Of a DNA stretch of 64,000 nucleotides, positions 1-8,753 are shown piece after piece. This DNA comes from Nocardioides campestrisoli (GTDB taxonomy: Bacteria > Actinomycetota > Actinomycetes > Propionibacteriales > Nocardioidaceae): NCBI RefSeq assembly GCF_013624435.2, contig NZ_CP061768.1:1580001-1644000 (forward strand), given 5' to 3'. Position 1 is the stretch's first letter, and every line of letters begins with the position of its first letter. Made by a program: the position numbers and the translations under genes. The notes below the pieces were generated by a model that saw nothing but the letters and a program-made list of their open reading frames with translations, was not told the origin of the DNA and searched no databases.

Positions 1-95
1 TGCCCCTGATCGTCTTCGGGATGGAGGACGACTCCGCCATCCTGCGCATCGTCCAGGGTGAGAAGATCGGAACGCTGGTCAGCCAGCACGCCTGA
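1..95 (+). CDS. pyrH: UMP kinase, C-terminal end (partial)
   Basis: The window opens inside a gene whose last 31 residues include IVFGMEDD and VQGEKIGTLV. This is the conserved C-terminus of bacterial UMP kinase (amino acid kinase fold), which phosphorylates UMP to UDP in cytoplasmic pyrimidine synthesis. Only the end is visible, so catalytic residues cannot be checked. The ribosome recycling factor gene follows 77 nt later, the pyrH-frr order found in most bacteria, and this supports the call. Confidence 0.85.
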   Translation, partial: PLIVFGMEDDSAILRIVQGEKIGTLVSQHA

Positions 96-172
96 GACCC
101 GACCAGCAGCCGCGGGACCGACCTGCGGCGCCCCAGCAGCCTGACCGCACCACGGAAGAGTAGGTAAGAGAC

Positions 173-730
173 GTGATCAACGACACCCTGCGCGAGGCAG
201 AGCAGAAGATGTCCAAGTCGGTCGAGGCCACCCGCGAGGACTTCGCCACGATCCGCGCCGGTCGGGCGAACCCGAGCATGTTCAACAAGATCGTCGTCGA
301 CTACTACGGGTCGCCCACGCCGCTGCAGAGCCTGGCCACCTTCACCTCCCAGGACGCGCGCGTCATCCTCATCGCGCCGTTCGACCAGAGCGCCATGGAC
401 GCGATCGAGCGTGCCGTGCGCGACTCCGACCTCGGCGTCAACCCCTCCAACGACGGCCGGGTGCTGCGCTGCGCGTTCCCCGAGCTGACCGAGGAGCGGC
501 GCAAGGAGTACATCAAGCTGGCCAAGGCGAAGGCCGAGGACGGGCGGGTCTCGGTGCGCAACGTGCGGCGTACTGCCAAGCAGGCGCTGGAGCGCCTGGA
601 GAAGGACGGCGAGGTCGGCAAGGACGACGTGTCCGGCGCCGAGAAGCGCCTCGACGGCCTCACCAAGACCCACACCGACCAGATCGACGAGATGCTCAAG
701 AAGAAGGAAGCAGAGCTGCTCGAGGTCTGA
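173..730 (+). CDS. frr: Ribosome recycling factor
   Basis: A 185-residue protein, the usual length for this family. With EF-G it splits the post-termination ribosome so that subunits can be reused. The N-terminal EDFATIRAGRANPSMF block and the charged helical end (DEMLKKKEAELLEV) are typical of the three-helix bundle. The GTG start at 173 gives the family N-terminus INDTLREAEQKM and lies just after a purine-rich stretch (ggaagagtaggtaagaga). It sits between pyrH and cdsA, as in many actinobacteria. Confidence 0.95.
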   Translation: MINDTLREAEQKMSKSVEATREDFATIRAGRANPSMFNKIVVDYYGSPTPLQSLATFTSQDARVILIAPFDQSAMDAIERAVRDSDLGVNPSNDGRVLRCAFPELTEERRKEYIKLAKAKAEDGRVSVRNVRRTAKQALERLEKDGEVGKDDVSGAEKRLDGLTKTHTDQIDEMLKKKEAELLEV

Positions 731-741
731 GCGACGACTCC

Positions 742-1617
742 ATGACTCCCTCCACGCTGCCGGCGGACGCGCCGAAGAAGGACCACGGCCGGGCCGGCCG
801 CAACCTGCCGGCCGCCGTCGCGTCCGCGGTCGTCCTGCTCGCGCTGGTCGCCGGCACGCTCTACTTCTGGAAGATCGCGTTCCTGCTGCTGGTCGCGGCT
901 GCCGTGGTGGTGGGGGTCTGGGAGCTGCGCCGGGGGTTCCTGGCCAAGAAGATCGACCTGCCCGAGCAGCCGCTGATGCTCGGCGGCGTGGTGATGGTGG
1001 CGGTCGCCTACTTCTGGGGAGCACCCGCCCTGGTGACGGCGACCGCCGTCTCCGCCCTGGTGATCATGCTGTGGCTGCTGCGTCGCGGGGTCGAGGGCTA
1101 CGTCCGCAACGCGACCGCCTCGGTGTTCGTCCTGGTCTACCTACCGTTCCTCGCCTCCTTCGTGAGCCTGATGCTCTCCGAGGGCGGGACGCTGGACTTC
1201 GACCGGTGGGACGCCGGGGTGAAGGGGATCGTCGTCTTCATCCTGGTCACCGTGGCCTCCGACACCGGTGGGTACGCCGCCGGCGTGCTCTTCGGCAAGC
1301 ACCCGATGGCCCCGGTCATCTCGCCGAAGAAGTCCTGGGAGGGCTTCGCCGGCTCGGCCGTGGCCTGTGTCGCGGCCGGGTGGTTCCTCATCACCACCCT
1401 GCTCGAGGGCGAGTGGTGGGTGGGCGTCCTGCTCGGTCTGATCACGGTGGTGATGGCCACGCTGGGCGATCTCGTGGAGTCGGTGATCAAGCGCGACCTC
1501 GGCATCAAGGACATGTCGCACGTGATCCCGGGCCACGGCGGCCTGATGGACCGGCTCGACTCGCTGCTGGCCACGATCGCGCCGACCTGGCTGCTGCTGC
1601 ACCTGCTCGTCTTCTGA
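742..1617 (+). CDS. cdsA: Phosphatidate cytidylyltransferase (CDP-diacylglycerol synthase)
   Basis: A 291-residue polytopic membrane protein that makes CDP-diacylglycerol from CTP and phosphatidic acid, the branch point of phospholipid synthesis. The CdsA signature is plain near the C-terminus: GDLVESVIKRD, then SHVIPGHGGLMDRLDS at about residues 259-274. SDTGGYAAG and SPKKSWEG precede it. About eight hydrophobic segments are visible. The first ~25 residues are polar and poorly conserved. It starts 11 nt after frr and is probably cotranscribed with it. Confidence 0.93.
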   Translation: MTPSTLPADAPKKDHGRAGRNLPAAVASAVVLLALVAGTLYFWKIAFLLLVAAAVVVGVWELRRGFLAKKIDLPEQPLMLGGVVMVAVAYFWGAPALVTATAVSALVIMLWLLRRGVEGYVRNATASVFVLVYLPFLASFVSLMLSEGGTLDFDRWDAGVKGIVVFILVTVASDTGGYAAGVLFGKHPMAPVISPKKSWEGFAGSAVACVAAGWFLITTLLEGEWWVGVLLGLITVVMATLGDLVESVIKRDLGIKDMSHVIPGHGGLMDRLDSLLATIAPTWLLLHLLVF

Positions 1618-1680
1618 GGACTCCTCGGCGCAGTGCCGAGCAGTACGGCACGTCGGGCCCCCCGAACGGCCCCCCGGCCC

Positions 1681-1686
1681 TAGGAT
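1681..1686 (+). promoter_or_regulatory. Probable -10 element (leaderless) for the small membrane protein
   Basis: TAGGAT matches the actinobacterial TANNNT -10 and ends 8 nt before the ATG at 1695. No clear -35 is seen. Inferred from spacing only. Confidence 0.45.
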
Positions 1687-1694
1687 TGGCCACC

Positions 1695-2069
1695 ATGACC
1701 ACAGAGCAGGCGGGCCAGTACCCGGAGGTGCAGCCCGGCCCGGAGCCCACGGAGAGGTCGCCCCTCGCCTGGTGGCACAGCAGCCACCCCACGTTCGCCG
1801 CGCTGACCGGGTTCTTCGCCGGGATGGTCTACGTGATCGCGGTCCCGGGGGCGTTCGTGGCTGGGTTGCGGCTGCTGACCTCCCAGGAGACGGCGGAGCG
1901 CTACTTCCCGTTCGTGCTGGTCGGCCTGGTGCTCCCCGCGCTGCTGCTGGTGCGCCGCAAGACGCGGCGCTTCGGCCTGTTCGTCTACCTCGGCATGGTG
2001 CTGACCACGCTCGTCGTGGTGGGCGTGACGTCCGCGGTGCTCTACTTCCTGGTGCAGGCCGACGCCTGA
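1695..2069 (+). CDS. Small hypothetical membrane protein
   Basis: A 124-residue protein with an acidic, Pro-rich N-terminal ~30 residues, then three hydrophobic segments (around [24 protein letters not shown] and [21 protein letters not shown]) separated by a short RRKTRR cytoplasmic loop. I do not recognise a named family. The ATG at 1695 is preceded by TAGGAT 8 nt upstream, a leaderless promoter layout, which supports the start. It sits between cdsA and rlmN, where small uncharacterised membrane proteins are common in Nocardioides-like genomes. Confidence 0.7.
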   Translation: MTTEQAGQYPEVQPGPEPTERSPLAWWHSSHPTFAALTGFFAGMVYVIAVPGAFVAGLRLLTSQETAERYFPFVLVGLVLPALLLVRRKTRRFGLFVYLGMVLTTLVVVGVTSAVLYFLVQADA

Positions 2070-2109
2070 GGTTGGGGCAGAGGGGTCCGGAGTGGGAGAC
2101 TCGGTGGCG

Positions 2110-3234
2110 ATGTCCGACACGCCCCCGCTCCTGCCCCTGGTCTTCGACGAACCCCGCGGCCGGAAGAAGCCCCCGCGGCACCTCGCCGACCTCGATCCCG
2201 AGGGCCGCAAGGAGCTGCTGACCTCCCTCGGCCTGCCGGGGTTCCGGGCCAAGCAGCTCTCCACCCACTACTTCGGTCGGCTGGCCGACGACCCGGCCGA
2301 GATGACCGACCTGCCGGCCTCGCAGCGCGACGAGCTGGTGGCGGCTCTCCTGCCCCCGCTGATGACTCCGCTGCGCACGCTCGAGGCCGACCGCGGGACC
2401 ACCCGCAAGACGCTGTGGAAGCTCTTCGACGGCGCGCTGGTCGAGTCGGTGCTCATGCGCTACCCCGACCGCGCGACGGTGTGCGTCTCCAGCCAGGCCG
2501 GCTGCGGCATGGCCTGCCCCTTCTGCGCCACCGGCCAGGGCGGCCTGCAGCGCAACATGTCGACCGCGGAGATCGTGGAGCAGGTCGTCGCGGCCGCCCG
2601 CAGCCTGCACCGGGGGGAGGTCCCCGGCGGACCCGGGCGGGTCTCCAACGTGGTCTTCATGGGCATGGGCGAGCCGATGGCCAACTACAAGGCCGTGATG
2701 GGCACGATCCGGCGCCTGACCGATCCGAGCCCGGACGGGCTCGGGATGAGCGCGCGCGGCATCACCGTCTCGACGGTGGGCCTGGTGCCTCGGATCAAGC
2801 AGCTCGCCGACGAGGGCATCCCGGTGACCCTGGCGCTCTCCCTGCACGCGCCGGACGACGAGCTGCGCAACGAGCTGGTGCCGATCAACACCCGCTTCTC
2901 GGTGGCCGAGACGGTGGACGCCGCCTGGTCCTACGCCGAGCGCACCAAGCGCCGGGTCTCGATCGAGTACGCGATGATGCGCGGCATCAACGACCAGGCG
3001 TGGCGTGCGGACCTGCTCGCCGACGTGCTGCAGGCCCGAGGTGACTGGGGCTGGGTGCACGTCAACCTGATCCCGCTCAACCCGACCCCGGGCTCGAAGT
3101 GGACCGCCTCGGACCCGCGCGACGAGCGGGAGTTCGTCCGCCGGCTCGAGGCCAAGGGGATCCCCACGACGGTCCGCGACACCCGAGGGCGCGAGATCGA
3201 CGGCGCCTGCGGGCAGCTGGCTGCCTCGGAGTGA
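2110..3234 (+). CDS. rlmN: 23S rRNA (adenine2503-C2)-methyltransferase RlmN
   Basis: A radical SAM enzyme that methylates C2 of A2503 in 23S rRNA and A37 of some tRNAs. The 4Fe-4S cluster motif CGMACPFC places the ligands at C132, C136 and C139. GMGEPMANY, an SLHAPDD block, a C-terminal [11 protein letters not shown] stretch and a late cysteine (IDGACGQL) complete the family pattern. I chose the ATG at 2110 because [15 protein letters not shown] resembles other actinobacterial RlmN N-termini. A GTG at 2092, six codons upstream and in frame, is possible. The gene converges on the RIO kinase gene. Confidence 0.93.
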   Translation: MSDTPPLLPLVFDEPRGRKKPPRHLADLDPEGRKELLTSLGLPGFRAKQLSTHYFGRLADDPAEMTDLPASQRDELVAALLPPLMTPLRTLEADRGTTRKTLWKLFDGALVESVLMRYPDRATVCVSSQAGCGMACPFCATGQGGLQRNMSTAEIVEQVVAAARSLHRGEVPGGPGRVSNVVFMGMGEPMANYKAVMGTIRRLTDPSPDGLGMSARGITVSTVGLVPRIKQLADEGIPVTLALSLHAPDDELRNELVPINTRFSVAETVDAAWSYAERTKRRVSIEYAMMRGINDQAWRADLLADVLQARGDWGWVHVNLIPLNPTPGSKWTASDPRDEREFVRRLEAKGIPTTVRDTRGREIDGACGQLAASE

Positions 3235-3241
3235 GCAGGAC

Positions 3242-3259
3242 CTGAGCGCCGGCGCTCAG
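3242..3259. terminator. Bidirectional hairpin between rlmN and the RIO kinase gene
   Basis: CTGAGCGCC is followed directly by its exact reverse complement GGCGCTCAG (9-bp arms, no spacer). It lies in the 21-nt gap between two convergent genes and overlaps the kinase stop codon. There is no U-run, as is usual in actinobacteria. Confidence 0.6.
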
Positions 3260-4122
3260 CAGGCGTGGGCCATCAGCTCGGCGAACAGCTCCTGCTCGTC
3301 GATCGCCAGCCCGCGTGAGCCGAACCACCGGCACACGTTCGCGCAGTCGCGCATCAGGTAGTCGACGCCCCGGGGGTTGCCGAACAGGTCGACCACCTGC
3401 GGGAGGTCGATCACCACCAGTCGCTCCCCGGCCGCGAGGATGTTGTACGCCGACAGGTCGCCGTGCACCATCCCGGCGGCGACCATGGTGGCGAGCGCGT
3501 CGCGCAGCTGCGCGGCGTAGTGCTCGAGCAGGTCGGGCGCCGGACGGGTCTGCGCCAGCCGGGGTGCGCTGGCGCCGTCATGGCTGATCCACTCCATCAG
3601 CAGCTCCGTGCCGTCGATCTGCACGGGGTAGGGGACCGGCAGCCCGAGCTGCCAGCACCGGGTCAGCGCCGACCACTCCGAGACTGCCCACTCGCCGGCC
3701 GCGACCGTCCGGCCCCAGGTGGACCGGCGGGCGAGCGCCCGCTGGTCCCGGGAGCGCTTCACCGACCGCCCCTCCGTGTAGTCGGCGGCTCGGTGGAAGG
3801 TGCGGTGCTCGGGGCTGCGGTAGCGCTTGGCCGCCATCACCACTCCGCCCGCGGGGTCGTGGGGGTCGGCACGTTCGAGCAGGAAGACGTCCGCCTCCTT
3901 GCCGGTCTTGAGGATGCCCAGCTCGGTGTCCACGGCACCGGCGGAGGTGACGAGCCAGTCCGGACGGGGCTCGGGGCCGCGGCACAGGGGCTCGACGCTG
4001 CCCCACGTGCTCCAGCGGGAGCCGGCGTCCGGCTCGGCGTACGGGCGGTAGGAGAAGACGAACGAGGGGTCGATCCGGCGTCCGGACGGGTCAGTCGCAG
4101 GCTCGCGGGGGTCGAGGGTCAT
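3256..4122 (-). CDS. RIO-type serine/threonine protein kinase
   Basis: A 288-residue protein of the RIO1/RIO kinase group, ATP-dependent kinases best known from ribosome assembly in archaea and eukaryotes; the bacterial role is unclear. The N-lobe has GKEADVF (about 74-80) and a candidate ATP lysine (K99 in MAAKRY). The catalytic loop is VHGDLSAYNIL, with H220, D222 and N227. The metal-binding segment is VIDLPQVVD, with D239, replacing the DFG of ordinary kinases as in other RIO proteins. No transmembrane segment is seen. A strongly initiated small ORF overlaps its start out of frame. Substrate unknown. Confidence 0.85.
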   Translation of the reverse strand: MTLDPREPATDPSGRRIDPSFVFSYRPYAEPDAGSRWSTWGSVEPLCRGPEPRPDWLVTSAGAVDTELGILKTGKEADVFLLERADPHDPAGGVVMAAKRYRSPEHRTFHRAADYTEGRSVKRSRDQRALARRSTWGRTVAAGEWAVSEWSALTRCWQLGLPVPYPVQIDGTELLMEWISHDGASAPRLAQTRPAPDLLEHYAAQLRDALATMVAAGMVHGDLSAYNILAAGERLVVIDLPQVVDLFGNPRGVDYLMRDCANVCRWFGSRGLAIDEQELFAELMAHAC

Positions 4123-4186
4123 GGGTGCTCCGGGGGAGTGAGATCGGCGCGGTGTCTGCGGTCAGGTGGGAAGCAGTCGTCGTCAT
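4091..4186 (-). CDS. Possible upstream small ORF (31 aa) overlapping the RIO kinase start
   Basis: An ATG at 4186 is preceded on this strand by GAGAGGAGGAGGTCAGCC, one of the best Shine-Dalgarno sequences in the window. The peptide begins MTTTASHLTAD and ends RPPRACD. It overlaps the first 32 nt of the kinase gene in another frame, so ribosomes would stop just downstream of the kinase start codon. That layout fits translational coupling or attenuation. No homologue is recognised. The frame being translated is an inference from the SD alone. Confidence 0.4.
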   Translation of the reverse strand: MTTTASHLTADTAPISLPRSTHDPRPPRACD

Positions 4187-4289
4187 GGCTGACCTCCTCC
4201 TCTCGCAGACCCGGACCACCCGGGCAAGGTCCCTGGGGACGTGGCCATCATCGAACGGCGGGCCAGGCGCCGGCAACCGATTTTCGCGG

Positions 4290-4295
4290 TACCTT
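4290..4295 (+). promoter_or_regulatory. Probable -10 element (leaderless) for the M1 peptidase gene
   Basis: TACCTT ends 6 nt before the ATG at 4302, with no SD between them. This supports the downstream start chosen for the peptidase. Confidence 0.45.
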
Positions 4296-4301
4296 GCGAG
4301 C

Positions 4302-5744
4302 ATGATCCGTGGACCGCGTCCTGGCCGTCTCCGCATGCTGACGGCGGCCACCCTGCTGACCCTGGTGGGGACGACGGTCCCCTCGGCGCTCCTGGCACCG
4401 AGCGGCGCCGCGGCGCCGGAGCCGGGCGCGCCCGGGGTGGGCGATCCCTACTTCCCGCTCGACGGCAACGGGTCGATCGACGTCCAGCACTACCGGATCA
4501 AGGTCGCCTACGACTTCGAGGCCGCACGCCTGCGCGGGAGCACCACCCTGACCCTGGTGCCCACCGCCGAGCTCTCCCGGTTCAACCTCGACCTCCTGCT
4601 CCCGGCCAGCAAGGTGACCGTGGACGGTGTCGAGGCCGGGCACCGGCGCTCCGGCGGCGGGCACGAGCTGGTGGTGCGGCCGAAGCAGGCGCTCGCCGCG
4701 GGCGTCCCGGTCGAGGTCGAGGTGCGGTACGCGGGGCATCCCGGCCGGAAGAGGTACGCGGGGGAGTCCAACTGGCTGGCGGACCGCCATGAGGTGGTCA
4801 CGATGAACCAGCCGCACATGGCCCCCTGGTGGTTCCCGGCGAACGACCACCCCTCCGACAAGGCGACGTACGACGTCAGCGTGACGGTGCCCCGCGGCCA
4901 CCAGGTGATCTCCAACGGCACCCGGGTCGGCTCGAGGACGAAGAACGACACCAGGACCGTCCGCTGGGCGTCGGAGAGGCCGATGGCCTCCTACCTGGCC
5001 TTCTTCGCCGCGGGACGGTTCCAGGTCGAGTCCGGCACCTCCGAGGGCCTGCCCTGGACGGCGGCGGTCTCGCGCCGGCTGATGCCGCACGAGCAGCGCG
5101 CCTCGATGCGGATGCTGCGGCGGTCCCCGCGGATCGTCCGGGCCCTGGAGCAGGACCTGGGGGCCTACCCGTTCTCAAGCACCGGGGGCCTGGTGACCTC
5201 CCTCGACGTCGACTTCGCGCTGGAGAACCAGACCCGCCCGACCTACCCGGTGCTGGGACGCAGCGACACCTGGCTGCTGGTGCACGAGCTGGCCCACCAG
5301 TGGTTCGGCGACTCGGTCGCCGTCTCCCGGTGGCGCGACATCTGGCTCAACGAAGGGGCGGCCTCCTTCATGGAGCAGCGATTCCTGGAGCGCCAGGGCG
5401 GCTCGGCCCAGCAGTGGCTGACCGAGCTGCACGGATCGCTGGGCGCCGGCCAGCAGTTCTGGAAGCTGCAGATCGCCGACCCCGGTCGACGCAACATCTT
5501 CGACTCCGCGATCTACACCCGGGGGGCGATGGCCTTCCAGGCGTTGCGGACCCGGATCGGCGAGGACGCGTTCTGGACGCTGCTGCGCACCTGGCTCGGG
5601 TCCCGCGCGGACGGCAACGGCACGTCGGAGGAGTTCGAGGCCCTGGCCTCCCAGGTCAGCGGGCAGGACCTCACCGCCTTCTTCCAGGCCTGGCTGCGCG
5701 AGCCGACCCGACCGGCCGCGACGCCCGAGAACGGACTGCGCTGA
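4302..5744 (+). CDS. Secreted M1-family metallopeptidase (aminopeptidase N-like)
   Basis: A 480-residue zinc peptidase. With the ATG at 4302 it has a signal peptide: RPGRLRM, a hydrophobic run around LTAATLLTLVGTTVPSALL, then an Ala-rich cleavage region, so it should act outside the membrane. The gluzincin site is HELAH (H328, E329, H332) with E351 in NEGAAS, an exact HExxH-x18-E. ALENQTRP is the counterpart of the M1 exopeptidase motif. It is short for the family and lacks the long C-terminal helical domain. The stop overlaps the next start (TGATG), so it is coupled to the acyl-CoA synthetase gene. Confidence 0.88.
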   Translation: MIRGPRPGRLRMLTAATLLTLVGTTVPSALLAPSGAAAPEPGAPGVGDPYFPLDGNGSIDVQHYRIKVAYDFEAARLRGSTTLTLVPTAELSRFNLDLLLPASKVTVDGVEAGHRRSGGGHELVVRPKQALAAGVPVEVEVRYAGHPGRKRYAGESNWLADRHEVVTMNQPHMAPWWFPANDHPSDKATYDVSVTVPRGHQVISNGTRVGSRTKNDTRTVRWASERPMASYLAFFAAGRFQVESGTSEGLPWTAAVSRRLMPHEQRASMRMLRRSPRIVRALEQDLGAYPFSSTGGLVTSLDVDFALENQTRPTYPVLGRSDTWLLVHELAHQWFGDSVAVSRWRDIWLNEGAASFMEQRFLERQGGSAQQWLTELHGSLGAGQQFWKLQIADPGRRNIFDSAIYTRGAMAFQALRTRIGEDAFWTLLRTWLGSRADGNGTSEEFEALASQVSGQDLTAFFQAWLREPTRPAATPENGLR

Positions 5745-7627
5745 TGGGGTGGGCCGAGGAGCACGAGCAGTCGATCGCGGATCCGGACGCCTACTGGGGC
5801 GAGCGGGCCGGCCTGGTCGACTGGTTCGCCAAGCCCCGTCAGGTCCTGGACCGCTCGGGCGACCCGTTCTACCGCTGGTTCCCCGACGCCACCCTCAACA
5901 CCTGCTACAACGCGCTGGACCGGCACGTGGTGCACGGGGCCGCGGACCGCCTGGCCCTGGTGCACGACTCCCCGGTCACCGGGACGAAGCGCTCCTACAC
6001 CTACGCCGAGCTGCTGACCGAGGTGGCGGCCTTCGGCGGGGTGCTGCGGCACCTGGGGGTACGGCAGGGCGACCGGGTGGTGATCTACATGCCGATGATC
6101 CCCGAGGCCGTGGTCGCGATGCTCGCCTGCGCCCGGATCGGGGCGGTCCACTCGGTCGTCTTCGGCGGGTTCGCGCCGCACGAGCTGGCGGTGAGGATCG
6201 ACGACGCGACGCCCAGCGTCGTGGTCACCGCCAGCTGCGGGATCGAGCCCAGCCGGACCATCGCCTACCAGCCCCTGGTGGAGCGCGCCCTGGAGCTGGC
6301 CGAGCACGCGCCGTCCGCGGTGGTGGTCAAGCAGCGCCCCCAGCTGAGCGCCGAGCTGGTCGAGGGCCGTGACGTCGACTGGGACGTGGCGATGCGCGCG
6401 GGCCGCACCGAACCGGCCGAGTGCGTGCCGGTGGCAGCCACCGACCCGCTCTACATCCTCTACACCTCGGGGACCACCGGACGTCCCAAGGGCATCGTGC
6501 GCGACACCGGCGGGCACGCGGTGGCGATGGCGTGGTCCCTGCCGCACGTCTTCGGCGCCGGCGAGGGGGACGTGTGGTGGGCGGCCTCCGACGTGGGCTG
6601 GGTCGTCGGCCACTCCTACATCGTCTACGCGCCGCTGATCAACGGCGCCACCACCGTGCTCTACGAGGGCAAGCCGGTGGGCACCCCGGACGCCGGGGCG
6701 TTCTGGCGCGTGGTGGCCGAGCACCGGGTCAAGGCGCTCCTGACCGCGCCCACCGCGATCCGGGCGATCAAGAAGGAGGACCCCGACGGCAGGCTGCTGG
6801 CCGAGCACGACCTGTCCAGCCTCGAGGTGCTCTTCCTGGCCGGTGAGCGCCTCGACCCGGAGACCTGGCGCTGGGCCACGGAGAAGCTCGGGGTCCCGGT
6901 GGTCGACAACTGGTGGCAGACCGAGACGGGATGGCCGATCGCGGCGAACCTGCGCGGGCTGGAGCCGATGGCGATCAAGCCGGGCTCGCCGTCGGTCCCG
7001 GTCCCGGGGTTCGACGTGCAGGTGCTCGGCCCCGACGGCCAGCAGGTGCCCGCCGGCACCGAGGGCGCGATCTGCCTGCGCCTGCCGCTGCCCCCGGGAA
7101 CGCTGACGACGCTGTGGCACGACGACGAGCGCTACGTCTCCTCCTACCTCTCCGCGTACGAGGGCTACTACCTCTCCGGGGACGGGGGACACCTGGACGA
7201 GGACGGCTACCTCTACGTGATGGGTCGCACCGACGACGTGATCAACGTCGCCGGGCACCGGCTCTCCACGGGCGCGATGGAGGAGGTGATCGCTCGCCAC
7301 CCCGCGGTCGCGGAGTGCGCGGTGATCGGCGTCGCCGACGACCTGAAGGGCCAACTGCCCTGCGGGTTCGTGGTGCTCAAGGCCGGGGTCGACACGGCGC
7401 CCGAGCAGATCCGCGGCGAGCTGGTCGCGGCGGTGCGCGGGGAGATCGGCGCGGTCGCCGCCTTCAAGGAGGTCACCGTGGTCGACGCGCTGCCCAAGAC
7501 GCGCAGCGGCAAGATCCTGCGGCGCACCATGCGGGAGATCGCCGACGGCCACGAAGGCCCGGTCCCCTCCACGATCGAGGACGAGGCCGTGCTGGAGACC
7601 CTGCGGCCGGTGCTGCGGCGCGACTGA
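5744..7627 (+). CDS. prpE: Propionyl-CoA synthetase (acetyl-CoA synthetase family)
   Basis: A 627-residue AMP-forming acyl-CoA synthetase. The P-loop [11 protein letters not shown] is at about residues 241-251, the adenylate motif is in the [19 protein letters not shown] block, and the acetylatable catalytic lysine is K590 in [10 protein letters not shown]. The segment [16 protein letters not shown] after the P-loop is characteristic of PrpE/ACSS3 rather than Acs, which suggests propionate (or another short acid) as substrate. It would feed propionyl-CoA into the methylmalonyl or methylcitrate route. The ATG overlaps the stop of the M1 peptidase gene. No prpBCD genes are nearby. Confidence 0.85.
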   Translation: MGWAEEHEQSIADPDAYWGERAGLVDWFAKPRQVLDRSGDPFYRWFPDATLNTCYNALDRHVVHGAADRLALVHDSPVTGTKRSYTYAELLTEVAAFGGVLRHLGVRQGDRVVIYMPMIPEAVVAMLACARIGAVHSVVFGGFAPHELAVRIDDATPSVVVTASCGIEPSRTIAYQPLVERALELAEHAPSAVVVKQRPQLSAELVEGRDVDWDVAMRAGRTEPAECVPVAATDPLYILYTSGTTGRPKGIVRDTGGHAVAMAWSLPHVFGAGEGDVWWAASDVGWVVGHSYIVYAPLINGATTVLYEGKPVGTPDAGAFWRVVAEHRVKALLTAPTAIRAIKKEDPDGRLLAEHDLSSLEVLFLAGERLDPETWRWATEKLGVPVVDNWWQTETGWPIAANLRGLEPMAIKPGSPSVPVPGFDVQVLGPDGQQVPAGTEGAICLRLPLPPGTLTTLWHDDERYVSSYLSAYEGYYLSGDGGHLDEDGYLYVMGRTDDVINVAGHRLSTGAMEEVIARHPAVAECAVIGVADDLKGQLPCGFVVLKAGVDTAPEQIRGELVAAVRGEIGAVAAFKEVTVVDALPKTRSGKILRRTMREIADGHEGPVPSTIEDEAVLETLRPVLRRD

Positions 7628-7640
7628 CGGCTGCGAGACT

Positions 7641-8753
7641 GTGCGGGTGAAGCAGCGCGACATCGTCATCCTCGGCAGCACCGGCTCCATCGGCACCCAG
7701 GCCCTCGACCTGGTGCGAGCCAACCCCGACCGGTTCCGGGTCGTGGGGATGACCGCCGGCGGCAGCCAGCCCGAGCTCTTCGAGCAGCAGGTCGCGGAGA
7801 TCCGGCCCGCCTTCTCCGGCACGGGGGAGGAGGCCTCGGTCGAGGCCGCCGGCATGGAGTGCGACGTGGTGCTCAACGGCATCACCGGTGCGGTGGGACT
7901 CCGGCCGACGCTGGCCGCGCTCGAGGCCGGTCGCACGCTGGCGCTGGCCAACAAGGAGTCGCTGATCATCGGTGGTCCGCTGGTGCGAGAGCTGGCCCGC
8001 CCCGGGCAGATCGTGCCGGTCGACTCCGAGCACAGCGCGATCGCCCAGAGCCTGCGCTCCGGCACGGCGGCGGAGGTACGCCGCCTGGTGCTGACCGCCT
8101 CCGGCGGCCCGTTCCGGGGTCGCACCCGGGCCGAGCTCGCGGCGGTGACGCCGCAGCAGGCGCTGGCCCACCCCAACTTCGCCATGGGCAAGGTGATCAC
8201 CACCAACTCCGCCACCCTGGTCAACAAGGGCCTGGAGGTGATCGAGGCGCACCTGCTCTTCGACGTCCCGTACGAGCGGATCGACGTGGTGGTCCATCCC
8301 CAGCAGATGATCCACTCGATGGTGGAGTTCGTCGACGGCGCGGTGGTCGCCCAGCTCGGCCTGCCGACCATGCTGGTGCCGATCGCGCTCGGCCTGGGCT
8401 GGCCGGACCGGGTGCCGGACGCGGAGACGCCGATCGACTGGAGCCGGGGTGCGGACTGGCGCTTCGAGCCCGTCGACGAGGAGGTCTTCCCCGCCATCGC
8501 CCTGGCCCGCACGGCCGGGATCGCCGGCGGCACCGCCCCGGCGGTCTACAACGCCGCCAACGAGGAGTGCGTGGAGGCCTTCCACCAGGGGCGGCTCGGC
8601 TTCGCGCAGATCGTGGAGACGATCGCGGGCGTGCTTGGTCGCCACGGCGTACCCTCGAAGGAGCACTTGACCGTGGACGACGTCCTCGCCGCTGACACCT
8701 GGGCGCGCGAGGAGGCCCGCCGCCTGATCCAAGGGGACCCGACCTCGCCATGA
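7641..8753 (+). CDS. dxr: 1-deoxy-D-xylulose 5-phosphate reductoisomerase
   Basis: This enzyme converts DXP to MEP with NADPH, the committed step of the MEP isoprenoid pathway. The NADPH loop [18 protein letters not shown], the metal site [23 protein letters not shown] and [12 protein letters not shown] are all present. It has 370 residues, slightly short. An oddity: the flexible flap, usually HPxWxMG, reads HPNFAMG (177-183), with Phe180 in place of the tryptophan that covers bound substrate or fosmidomycin. GTG 7641 is the longest start; GTG 7647 is an alternative. It overlaps the next gene by ATGA. Confidence 0.93.
   Translation: MRVKQRDIVILGSTGSIGTQALDLVRANPDRFRVVGMTAGGSQPELFEQQVAEIRPAFSGTGEEASVEAAGMECDVVLNGITGAVGLRPTLAALEAGRTLALANKESLIIGGPLVRELARPGQIVPVDSEHSAIAQSLRSGTAAEVRRLVLTASGGPFRGRTRAELAAVTPQQALAHPNFAMGKVITTNSATLVNKGLEVIEAHLLFDVPYERIDVVVHPQQMIHSMVEFVDGAVVAQLGLPTMLVPIALGLGWPDRVPDAETPIDWSRGADWRFEPVDEEVFPAIALARTAGIAGGTAPAVYNAANEECVEAFHQGRLGFAQIVETIAGVLGRHGVPSKEHLTVDDVLAADTWAREEARRLIQGDPTSP

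Noticed and set aside
1141..3060. A 639-codon antisense frame across cdsA and rlmN
   Set aside because: No domain, no SD, and the sense strand is fully explained by conserved genes.
4125..4301. N-terminal extension of the M1 peptidase from 4125
   Set aside because: The added 59 residues precede a good signal peptide and cover the strong SD of the opposite-strand small ORF; the ATG at 4302 with TACCTT upstream fits better.
5513..8533. A 1000-codon open frame antisense to prpE and dxr
   Set aside because: Both sense genes have complete catalytic motifs. The antisense product is low-complexity and rich in Arg, Ala, Gly and His, the usual shadow in very GC-rich DNA.
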